DNA of 8,910 nucleotides from JASEJA01 sp038872535 (GTDB lineage: Archaea; Thermoproteota; Bathyarchaeia; Bathyarchaeales; Bathycorpusculaceae): positions 1 to 8,910 of the forward strand of contig JAVZJY010000050.1 in assembly GCA_038872535.1 (NCBI GenBank), in the 5' to 3' direction. The position numbers and the translations under genes are program-made. This document shows positions 1-5,703 of this stretch, in pieces (the stretch's first letter is position 1; every line of letters starts with the position of its first letter). The notes under the pieces are model-generated. The model saw only the letters and a program-made list of their open reading frames with translations. It was not told where the DNA came from and searched no databases.

Positions 1-998
1 CTCAGCCATAATCCAGCTTTGTCTGTTGGATGCCCCAATGTTTTTCCTCTGATATAGCATCCAGCGGGTGCATGTGATTCATCACCCATTACGATTCCAT
101 ATTCGCAGTTATTAAAGAAGTTGCCGTCTAAATATACGTCATTATGTAAAACTATTACGCCGCTTTGACCGTTATTTTCTGACACAATGTTATAGAACAT
201 CACCTGTGCATCAATGTAAAAGCCAGCTTCTTCATTTCCGTAAGCGTGTAAGTTTACGCCTTGGCATCCGCCTCCTCCCCAGCATGCAAAACCCACGAGG
301 CGATTGCAGTATAGGAGTATGTCTGTTAGGTAACTGTCGTGGGGTCCAAGCATTCGCCAGCCTCTTCCACCGTTAAAACATGAGCGTATGTTCGAGAAGA
401 TCCCTTCCATCGCCTCATCTGGGTTACCGACGGACGGGTTGGTGCTCCATTCTGTCCATATGCCATCTTCCTTGCAATAGTAAATGTTTACATCCCTTAC
501 CGTTAGTTTTCTTCCATAAAGTTTCAAGCCGAAACTGCATGCATGGTTTCCATCAAGTTTCAAACCAACAATTTCCACCTCAACAACACCACCAGTCGAG
601 TCTGTGCCAGCCAATTCATCAAAGCCTTCGGATTTTATTGCTGCGTCTATGTTGGCGTTGTCCGCAACGGTTATTTTTCCTTGAAACTCTAATGCCGTAT
701 ATGACCTTACAATTATGGTGTTTAAGATTGCGAAGTCACCTTTTAATATGATTTTTTCTTTCCATGTCCTATCAGCTGGTAAAGAGTCTATGGCTGACTG
801 GATTACTTGGCTTGCATTTTTCCCGCTAAACCTAAATCCCGAAGCGTCAGCAGCATAATACTCGTCTCCTTCCCGCCAAACCATATAACTTGCCGCAGTT
901 TGGTTAACGGCTGGTTTTGAAAGCACAAAAACTAAAAGTGCCAACAACAAACCAATTATTAAGAGTTGAACGATGACTATTTTCTTCCAATTTTCCAT
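1..998 (-). CDS. Membrane-anchored parallel beta-helix (pectate-lyase-like) surface protein, partial
   Basis: An open frame begins at ATG 998 and runs off the left edge after 332 codons without a stop, so the C-terminus is missing. A GGTGA ribosome site lies at 1010-1006. Residues 1-6 are short and polar with two lysines, and residues 7-26 are one hydrophobic segment, which I read as an uncleaved anchor or signal peptide. The rest should lie outside the cell. Residues 57-75 (GKNASQVIQSAIDSL) match the entry motif of pectate-lyase-superfamily beta-helices. After this come short repeating strands with NG/DG turns (LDGN 148-151, LDGNFF 290-295). Eight cysteines are spread over residues 154-314, and there is a glycine run CWGGGGC at 239-245. 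The fold class is well supported. The substrate is unknown: it could bind or cut polysaccharide, act as an S-layer-associated adhesin, or be a tailspike-like viral protein. No catalytic residues can be assigned. It is separated from the pyr string by 66 bases and appears to have its own promoter. Confidence 0.8.
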   Translation of the reverse strand, partial: MENWKKIVIVQLLIIGLLLALLVFVLSKPAVNQTAASYMVWREGDEYYAADASGFRFSGKNASQVIQSAIDSLPADRTWKEKIILKGDFAILNTIIVRSYTALEFQGKITVADNANIDAAIKSEGFDELAGTDSTGGVVEVEIVGLKLDGNHACSFGLKLYGRKLTVRDVNIYYCKEDGIWTEWSTNPSVGNPDEAMEGIFSNIRSCFNGGRGWRMLGPHDSYLTDILLYCNRLVGFACWGGGGCQGVNLHAYGNEEAGFYIDAQVMFYNIVSENNGQSGVIVLHNDVYLDGNFFNNCEYGIVMGDESHAPAGCYIRGKTLGHPTDKAGLWL

Positions 999-1005
999 AA
1001 CATTT

Positions 1006-1050
1006 TCACCCGCTTTAATTTTCCCTTAACGCAATAATCATTTAAAATTT
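1006..1050 (-). promoter_or_regulatory. Candidate promoter and ribosome site of the beta-helix gene
   Basis: On the minus strand an AT-only box (AAATTTTAAA, 1050-1041) lies about 25 bases before a predicted transcript start near 1019. GGTGA at 1010-1006 then leaves seven bases before ATG 998. Spacing fits an archaeal TATA promoter with a short leader. The box is inferred from position and composition only. Confidence 0.4.
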
Positions 1051-1064
1051 TGGAAACTTTCGGT

Positions 1065-1565
1065 TTATTTCGCTTTAAACCATTCAAAGAGAGAATAGGC
1101 TGCCAACAAAATCACTACTATTTCGACTATTATCGCAGCGTTTCCTAAGTAGAATGGGTTTTCATAAGCTAATGGGTAAATTACGTATGGCATGTCTTTA
1201 TGGGTGAACATGTCAAAAAAGATGTGGGTGAAGCTGCCGAGCAAACTGCAGAGGTATATGGTTAAAATTGGATATTGCGCCTGTTTTGGTTTAAGCCTCA
1301 AGGCATTATACACAGCCAACAACTTTTTCTCAAACAAACGCTCCACAACATAAACTCCCATTGTGACAAGAATTGGATAGGCTGTTAATGCCAACGCGAA
1401 GCCGTGCCAAATCCTATGGTCTAATGGTTCTCCAACCAACAAATAATAAAGCGGTTCCAAATCAACGAATGTGGCTGAAACCGTTAAAGCCAAAGGGTCA
1501 ATGTGCTTCTTATCCTTAAAATAAAGAAACATAAGCGAAAGCGCATGGAGCGGCGTTATGGGCAT
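1065..1565 (-). CDS. Multi-pass membrane protein, YdjM/DUF4184-like putative metal-dependent hydrolase
   Basis: This 166-residue protein has an N-terminal MPITPLHA motif, hydrophobic segments near residues 23-43, 56-75, 97-118 and 140-160, and scattered acidic and histidine residues at conserved-looking positions. These are H7, D35 (VDLEP), H50 and H54 (HRIWHG), and H114, D118 and H122 (THIFFDMFTH). That arrangement resembles the YdjM/DUF4184 families of small membrane proteins annotated as metal-dependent hydrolases. The family is a recognised pattern; the activity is not established, and I infer only a possible metal site at the membrane. ATG 1565 follows the pyrK stop by 12 bases with no clear ribosome site, so it probably depends on read-through from pyrK. 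Its link to pyrimidine synthesis is not obvious and may be only positional. The assignment could also be to a related PAP2-like or phospholipase-like family. Confidence 0.7.
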   Translation of the reverse strand: MPITPLHALSLMFLYFKDKKHIDPLALTVSATFVDLEPLYYLLVGEPLDHRIWHGFALALTAYPILVTMGVYVVERLFEKKLLAVYNALRLKPKQAQYPILTIYLCSLLGSFTHIFFDMFTHKDMPYVIYPLAYENPFYLGNAAIIVEIVVILLAAYSLFEWFKAK

Positions 1566-1577
1566 TTAAAACACAGC

Positions 1578-2405
1578 TTAAAGCGGTATCCTTCTTCCGT
1601 TAAAATCTCGTTTCGAAATTCCCAACTCAGCCTTAACCTCTCTCAACTGATTACTGTTGAAAACTGGGCCGTCTTTGCAAACGCGGTATTTCCCTATAAC
1701 GCAGCTTCCACACAAGCCTATGGCACAGCGCATTAGGCGCTCCAAGCTTGCTTCCATACTTATTCCAGCCTTTTCAGCCGCTTCAAAAACTTTGCGTATC
1801 ATCTGCTCGGGACCGCAAGCGTATACCGCATCGTATTTTTCTTTTGTTAAAATTGATTCTGAAAGTTCCGAGGCTAAACCTTTAACGCCGTAGCTTCCAT
1901 CATCAGTTGTTGCCAACAAACGCTCTTCTCCACAAAATTTTTTCAGTTTTTCCATAAAAAGCAGTTCTTCCCTCGTCTTCGCGCCGATTACAAGAGTTAG
2001 TTTTGAAGCTTTAGGCGCCAACTTTTTCGTTAGAAAATATAGCGGAGCCATGCCAGTTCCACCGCCAACAATCAAAATTTTCCCTTCTTTCAAGGTGAAA
2101 CTGTTTCCAAAGGGTCCTCTTAAGCCTATGAAATCGCCAACCCTTTTGTTATGTAATGCTTGGGTTGCCTCACCAACCTTTTTAACAGCCACAGAAACAA
2201 TTCCCTCTTCATCTGCATCCTGTATGCTTAAGGGGATTTCATCCACGCCTGGAATCCATAGCATCAAAAATTGTCCTGGCTTAGCCTTTGCGCATATTTT
2301 ATCCTTAAAAGTGAAGGCTTTTGTTGTTGGGCTTTCGGTTTTAATGTCTAAAATTTTCGTAGTTCTATGCATGTTAGCTTTTATGTGATAAACCGACAAT
2401 TTCAT
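1578..2405 (-). CDS. pyrK: Dihydroorotate dehydrogenase B, electron-transfer subunit (FAD, 2Fe-2S)
   Basis: PyrK passes electrons from dihydroorotate oxidised in PyrD to NAD+, through FAD and a 2Fe-2S cluster, in UMP synthesis in the cytoplasm. Of 275 residues, 17-105 form the ferredoxin-reductase-type FAD barrel, with IPLSI (57-61) as the flavin strand and LRGPFGNSF (95-103). The nucleotide-binding half has GGGTGMAP (114-121) and CGPE (197-200). The cluster ligands are C227, C232, C235 and C243 (CX4CX2CX7C), followed by KDGPVF, as in archaeal PyrK. Two starts compete. ATG 2405 has GGAG five bases upstream and overlaps the pyrD end by 32 bases. ATG 2372 (Met12) lies one base after the pyrD stop and better matches the usual family start. 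I keep the longer form because of its ribosome site. Either start makes the pair translationally coupled. Confidence 0.95.
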   Translation of the reverse strand: MKLSVYHIKANMHRTTKILDIKTESPTTKAFTFKDKICAKAKPGQFLMLWIPGVDEIPLSIQDADEEGIVSVAVKKVGEATQALHNKRVGDFIGLRGPFGNSFTLKEGKILIVGGGTGMAPLYFLTKKLAPKASKLTLVIGAKTREELLFMEKLKKFCGEERLLATTDDGSYGVKGLASELSESILTKEKYDAVYACGPEQMIRKVFEAAEKAGISMEASLERLMRCAIGLCGSCVIGKYRVCKDGPVFNSNQLREVKAELGISKRDFNGRRIPL

Positions 2406-3294
2406 TCACGCTCCTAAAGCCTTTCCTTTTTAGATAGGTGTCTATCCCTCTTGTAATTGCCTTGAATATGTTTGGACCTTTTGTGGCTATGGCTGTGCCT
2501 ATTTGAACTGCTGAGGCTCCAGCCAAAAGAAATTCCACTGCATCCCGCCAGTTTGTTATTCCGCCACAACCTATTATTGGCGCTTTAATTCGCTCATAAA
2601 TTTCGTAGACGCATCTTAAGGCTATGGGTTTTATTGCTGGTCCTGAAAGTCCGCCCACCTTATTGCTTAGGATGGGCTTGGCTGTTTCAATATCGATTGC
2701 CATGGCTTTAACTGTGTTTATGGCTGTTATGGCATCAGCCCCAGCATCCTCGGCTGTTTCTGCGATTTCCGCTATACTTGTGACGTTTGGAGAAAGCTTA
2801 ACAAAAACAGGCTTGGATACGGCGGATTTGACTTTTTTAACGACTTCTTTTATAATTTCTGGGTTTTGTCCAATTTCCGAGCCTGTCTCCTTAACGTGGG
2901 GGCATGAAACATTAAGCTCAACGGCATCAGCGCCAGCTTCCACGGCTTTTTTTGCTACTGTGGCGTATTCTTCTGCTGTGAAACCGTAAACACTAACAAT
3001 TAAGGGAACCTTCAAAACATTTTTTGCTTCGCTTATTTCCTTGGCAAACTCTTCTATCCCAGGATTCGGAAGCCCCATGGCATTTATTAAACCACAACTA
3101 GTTTGCGTTACTGTTGGGTTTGCGTAACCACTTCGCGGCTTTAATCCTACAGATTTTGTTACTATGGCGCCAACTCCGCCGTCCGCGATGTTTTTGAATG
3201 TTTCTGCAGTATAACCTAAAATTCCAGAAGCAAGCATTGTTGGATTAAGAAGCTTTAAGCCAGCAAGATTGATGCCTAAGCGATTTTCTTTCAA
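2374..3294 (-). CDS. pyrD: Dihydroorotate dehydrogenase B, catalytic subunit
   Basis: PyrD oxidises dihydroorotate to orotate with FMN, the fourth step of UMP synthesis, and works as a complex with PyrK. Numbering from the TTG start, 306 residues form one TIM barrel. LASG is at 21-24 and VTKSVG (45-50) carries the FMN/substrate lysine K47. LNVSCPH (127-133) carries N128 and the active-site Cys131 that marks class 1 enzymes of the B type. INTVKAM (192-198), GGLSGPAIKP (214-223), GCGGI (242-246) and GASAVQIGTA (259-268) are the phosphate and flavin loops. The frame stays open back to ATG 3423, but that start lies inside the upstream coiled-coil gene and adds 43 basic, unconserved residues. TTG 3294 has GGTGA at 3304-3300 with five bases between, and gives the usual family length. 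GTG 3303 is also possible. The gene ends one base before Met12 of pyrK. Confidence 0.93.
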   Translation of the reverse strand: MKENRLGINLAGLKLLNPTMLASGILGYTAETFKNIADGGVGAIVTKSVGLKPRSGYANPTVTQTSCGLINAMGLPNPGIEEFAKEISEAKNVLKVPLIVSVYGFTAEEYATVAKKAVEAGADAVELNVSCPHVKETGSEIGQNPEIIKEVVKKVKSAVSKPVFVKLSPNVTSIAEIAETAEDAGADAITAINTVKAMAIDIETAKPILSNKVGGLSGPAIKPIALRCVYEIYERIKAPIIGCGGITNWRDAVEFLLAGASAVQIGTAIATKGPNIFKAITRGIDTYLKRKGFRSVNEIVGLSHKS

Positions 3295-3299
3295 GATTT

Positions 3300-3347
3300 T
3301 CACCGCTGGTGTTTTTAGAATTGTTGTTTTTGTAAGATAAAGCTTAG
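3300..3347 (-). promoter_or_regulatory. Candidate internal promoter and ribosome site for pyrD
   Basis: On the minus strand CTAAGCTTTATC (3347-3336) supplies a TATA-like CTTTATC, followed about 25 bases later by a predicted transcript start near 3312. GGTGA at 3304-3300 then precedes the TTG start at 3294. The same 12 bases occur exactly at 3681-3670, in front of the coiled-coil gene. The exact repeat and correct spacing suggest a shared promoter or operator element; the function is inferred. Confidence 0.45.
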
Positions 3348-3373
3348 TTTCGTATGCAGTATTATAGCTTATT

Positions 3374-3592
3374 TTATTTCTTCTTTTTCTTTTCAACTTC
3401 TGCGTCTGTTTCTTCTGCTCCAAGCAGCACCCTTAAGGATTTCACTTCTTCCCTCAGCATGCTTATTTCGCTTTCTAAAGCCTTGGCTTTGGCGTCAGCC
3501 ATTTTCCTAAGCTCTTCAATTTCCAGCATTAGATTTTTTCTTTCAGTTTCTAAATTCTTAATTTTCTCCACTAAACTTTTGAGGTTATTCAT
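3374..3592 (-). CDS. Small coiled-coil protein with lysine-rich tail, function unknown
   Basis: This is a 72-residue protein with no family that I recognise. Residues 1-57 are almost wholly charged and leucine-rich with a heptad-like spacing of L, I and M (for example NLETERKNLMLEIEELRK, 13-30), which predicts one long coiled coil. Residues 58-66 are an acidic linker, and the last residues are EVEKKKKK. ATG 3592 has purine-rich AGAAGG eight bases upstream. A 10-codon ORF ends on the same ATGA. The gene is first in the minus-strand string leading to pyrD and pyrK, and lies back to back with nop5. Coding is supported by composition, ribosome site and tight fit, not by homology. It may oligomerise or bind a partner through the coil; the lysine tail could contact nucleic acid. 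Both are inference. Confidence 0.65.
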   Translation of the reverse strand: MNNLKSLVEKIKNLETERKNLMLEIEELRKMADAKAKALESEISMLREEVKSLRVLLGAEETDAEVEKKKKK

Positions 3593-3621
3593 AAATTTAG
3601 CCTTCTCCCCATTGTTTCCAT
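3589..3621 (-). CDS. Possible 10-codon leader ORF before the coiled-coil gene
   Basis: ATG 3621 opens a frame coding for METMGRRLNL. Its TGA (3591-3589) overlaps the ATG of the coiled-coil gene in an ATGA arrangement. Purine-rich GGAAGGA (3632-3626) stands in ribosome-site position. It lies downstream of the candidate minus-strand promoter, so it would be in the mRNA leader. It could couple or tune translation of the next gene, but at this length it may be chance. Confidence 0.25.
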   Translation of the reverse strand: METMGRRLNL

Positions 3622-3660
3622 AGTATCCTTCCTTTTGATTCTTAAGATTTTTGCAACAAC

Positions 3661-3707
3661 TATTTATGGGATAAAGCTTAGGAATAGTTGATTAGCGGTG
3701 GAGGAGG
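3661..3707 (+). promoter_or_regulatory. Candidate promoter and strong ribosome site for nop5
   Basis: TATTTATG (3661-3668) fits a TATA box, with a predicted transcript start near 3690. GGTGGAGGAGG (3697-3707) includes a near-perfect Shine-Dalgarno sequence nine bases before GTG 3717 and is the strongest ribosome site in the window. It supports the GTG start and high expression of the nop5-fibrillarin pair. Confidence 0.55.
3670..3681 (-). promoter_or_regulatory. Candidate promoter box of the coiled-coil/pyr string
   Basis: CTAAGCTTTATC on the minus strand predicts a transcript start near 3648 and a leader of roughly 55 bases before ATG 3592. It lies next to, and on the opposite strand from, the nop5 TATA candidate, so the two core promoters would occupy the same 20 bases. 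It is an exact copy of the box at 3347-3336. Confidence 0.4.
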
Positions 3708-3716
3708 CACAAAAGC

Positions 3717-4937
3717 GTGAAGGCAACAATAGTTGAGTGTTCATTTGGGGTTTTGGCTTTCAACGAGAAAAACGAGCTGATAGGTAATGTTTTGTTTTCC
3801 AAAAATCCTCAAAGTGCCGCTAAAGCCTTGATGAAGCTTGAGGCTGGAAAACTGACTGATGAAGTTAAAGAGTTAATTGAGATGCTTATGAAGGATGGTT
3901 ATGAAATTTTCGTTTTTGAAAATGCGAACATCGCCAAAGAAATTCAAGAAGCGCTCGGAGTTAGGGTGGAAGTTTCTAAGCCCTCGCCTGCTGGTGATGC
4001 CCTTAGGTCTGATATGGAAGGTTTCGCTGTAAAAACTGGCTTTGCTGAGGATTCTAGGGAGTTTAATCTTTGGATGCATAATGTGAGTATGGAAATTGCT
4101 AAGCTAAGAGTTAAGGGGGCTGTTGAGAAAAGAGATTTAATTATTGCTCAGGCTATTCAAACTTTGGATGATTTGGACAGAACCATAAACCTTTTCATGG
4201 GACGCATCCGAGAATGGTATGGCATCCACTTTCCAGAGCTTGACCGCTTGGTGGATAAGCATGAAACTTACGCCCGCTTGGTCTTGGAACTTGGAAGCAA
4301 AGAAAATTTCACCATTGAAAAGCTAGAGAAAGAAGACTTGCCAAAGGCTAAGGCGGAGCAAATAGCCAAAATGGCTGAATCTTCCATGGGTGCAGACATA
4401 ACTGAAACAGACCTAATGCAAATTCAAGCTTTATGCAGAAATGTGCTTGGCTTATACCAGTTAAGGCAAACTTTGGAAAATTATTTGGACACTGCCATGG
4501 AGGAGGTAGCGCCAAACACAAAAGCCTTAGTTGGTTCCCTTTTGGGAGCTCGTTTAATTGCACTTTCTGGAGGTTTGACGAATTTGGCTAAAATGCCAGC
4601 AAGTACAATTCAGGTTTTAGGCGCTGAAAAAGCCCTATTTCGTTCACTAAAGACTGGGACGAAACCGCCGAAGCATGGAATAATCTTTCAACATACATTT
4701 TTGCATGAGGCTAAAAAGTGGCATAGGGGTAAAATTGCAAGGGCTTTGGCTGGAAAATTGGCTATTGCTGTTAGGGCTGACGCTTTTGGCGGGCGGCATA
4801 TGGGCGAAGAGTTGAAGGCTAACCTGGAAAAGCGAATAGGCGAAATCCATGAGAAGTATGCTGAACCGCCGCCTGTTCAAGAAAGGAAGCCTAAGCGTGA
4901 AAAGAGGAGAAAATGGAAACGTGCAGGTAAACGTTAA
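3717..4937 (+). CDS. nop5: aNop5 (Nop56/58 family), scaffold of the C/D-box RNP
   Basis: Nop5 joins L7Ae-bound C/D guide RNA to the methyltransferase fibrillarin, for 2'-O-methylation of rRNA and tRNA. The 406 residues follow the archaeal order. The N-terminal domain (about 1-115) binds fibrillarin. A long helical segment (about 120-260) mediates dimerisation and includes WYGIHFPEL (167-175). The C-terminal NOP domain carries the signature GSLLGARLIALSGGL (273-287), NLAKMPASTIQVLGAEKALF (289-308) and KHGIIFQH (319-326). A basic tail (from 387, RKPKREKRRKWKRAGKR) ends the protein. All expected blocks are present and the length is typical. GTG 3717 is fixed by the very strong ribosome site. The 3' end overlaps the fibrillarin start, so the two partners are likely translated together, a common archaeal arrangement. 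Confidence 0.97.
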   Translation: MKATIVECSFGVLAFNEKNELIGNVLFSKNPQSAAKALMKLEAGKLTDEVKELIEMLMKDGYEIFVFENANIAKEIQEALGVRVEVSKPSPAGDALRSDMEGFAVKTGFAEDSREFNLWMHNVSMEIAKLRVKGAVEKRDLIIAQAIQTLDDLDRTINLFMGRIREWYGIHFPELDRLVDKHETYARLVLELGSKENFTIEKLEKEDLPKAKAEQIAKMAESSMGADITETDLMQIQALCRNVLGLYQLRQTLENYLDTAMEEVAPNTKALVGSLLGARLIALSGGLTNLAKMPASTIQVLGAEKALFRSLKTGTKPPKHGIIFQHTFLHEAKKWHRGKIARALAGKLAIAVRADAFGGRHMGEELKANLEKRIGEIHEKYAEPPPVQERKPKREKRRKWKRAGKR

Positions 4938-5616
4938 ACCGCATCCGCGTTTTCCAGCAATTTTTGAGGTTACACTTGAGGACGGAGCCAAAAGGCTTGC
5001 GACTAGAAATCTTGCTCCTGGAAGAAACGTTTATGGCGAAAGGCTCATACGTTATGAGGGTTTTGAATATCGTGTTTGGGATGCTTTTAGGAGTAAGTTG
5101 GCGGCTGCCATACTGAAAGATTTGAAGACTGTTCCCATAAAGCCATGTCATCGAGTCCTTTATCTTGGCGCCGCTTCTGGCACGACAGCAAGCCATGTTT
5201 CAGACATTGTTGGTGAGGATGGGCGTATTTACTGTGTAGAGTTTGCCGCAAGAGCCATAAGAGAGCTTGTAAACAACGTTTGTGCTTATAGGCTTAATAT
5301 GATGCCGATTTTGGAGGATGCCCGCTTTCCAGAAAAATATGCTGTTTTCATAAGCGGAAAGGTTGATGAAATTTACTGCGACATAGCTCAACCTGAACAA
5401 GCAAAAATTTTGGCTGATAATGCCGACTTGTTCCTTAAGGATGATGGGTGGATAATGCTTGCCGTTAAAGCCCAAAGCATAGACGTAACAAAAGAACCAT
5501 CAGAAATTTATGAGCGTGAGGTTAAGGTTTTGGAAAACAGGAGCTTCAGCATAAAGGAGGTTGTGCATTTAGAACCATACGATAAGGCGCATGCCATGAT
5601 AGTGGCTCAGAAATAA
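4921..5616 (+). CDS. flpA: Fibrillarin-like rRNA/tRNA 2'-O-methyltransferase
   Basis: This is the catalytic subunit of the C/D-box RNP, which transfers a methyl group from S-adenosylmethionine to ribose 2'-OH at guide-selected sites. From GTG 4921 it has 231 residues, close to the usual archaeal length. An N-terminal beta domain (1-55) is followed by a Rossmann methyltransferase fold: VLYLGAASGTTASHVSDIV (79-97) binds S-adenosylmethionine, CVEFAARAIREL (105-116) follows, and DARFPEKY (133-140) is the next motif. The catalytic tetrad of the family is present as K59 (RSKLAAA), D154 (CDIAQPEQ), K183 (AVKAQ) and H224 (DKAHAM). The frame is open further back to ATG 4849, but those residues only shadow the basic nop5 tail. 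GTG 4921 has GAGGAG at 4904-4909 and overlaps nop5 by 17 bases. GTG 4897 is a less likely alternative. Confidence 0.95.
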   Translation: MQVNVKPHPRFPAIFEVTLEDGAKRLATRNLAPGRNVYGERLIRYEGFEYRVWDAFRSKLAAAILKDLKTVPIKPCHRVLYLGAASGTTASHVSDIVGEDGRIYCVEFAARAIRELVNNVCAYRLNMMPILEDARFPEKYAVFISGKVDEIYCDIAQPEQAKILADNADLFLKDDGWIMLAVKAQSIDVTKEPSEIYEREVKVLENRSFSIKEVVHLEPYDKAHAMIVAQK

Positions 5617-5661
5617 ATATTTCCTGCGCAAGTGTATTATTGTTATAGAAGATAAGTATAG

Positions 5662-5696
5662 TTTATATCAGACAATGCCTATGATACTTCTTGTGA
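5662..5696 (+). promoter_or_regulatory. Candidate promoter of the HTH regulator gene
   Basis: TTTATAT (5662-5668) gives a predicted transcript start near 5692, about a dozen bases before ATG 5704. A weak GTGA (5693-5696) is the only ribosome-site-like sequence, so the mRNA may be nearly leaderless. The 87-base gap after fibrillarin supports an independent transcript. Confidence 0.45.
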
Positions 5697-5703
5697 CGTT
5701 TCG

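Noticed and set aside
68..90. GTGATGA on the minus strand, a possible C box
   Set aside because: It encodes part of the beta-helix protein and no D box follows at a suitable distance.
380..751. Plus-strand open frame of 123 codons
   Set aside because: It lies fully inside the beta-helix gene on the other strand, has no ribosome site, and its composition (Leu, Ser, His, Cys rich) is that of a reverse-strand shadow.
2050..2989. Plus-strand open frames over pyrK and pyrD
   Set aside because: Both are antisense to genes with complete, recognisable catalytic motifs and show no family pattern of their own.
4647..4991. Minus-strand open frame over the nop5-fibrillarin junction
   Set aside because: It is antisense to two well-identified genes, rich in Ser, Phe and Pro as expected of a shadow, with no ribosome site.
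3840..5400. TGATGA sequences in nop5 and fibrillarin that resemble C boxes of C/D guide RNAs
   Set aside because: The matches lie in coding sequence, and I found no properly spaced CTGA D box with D' and C' partners, so no guide RNA can be supported.
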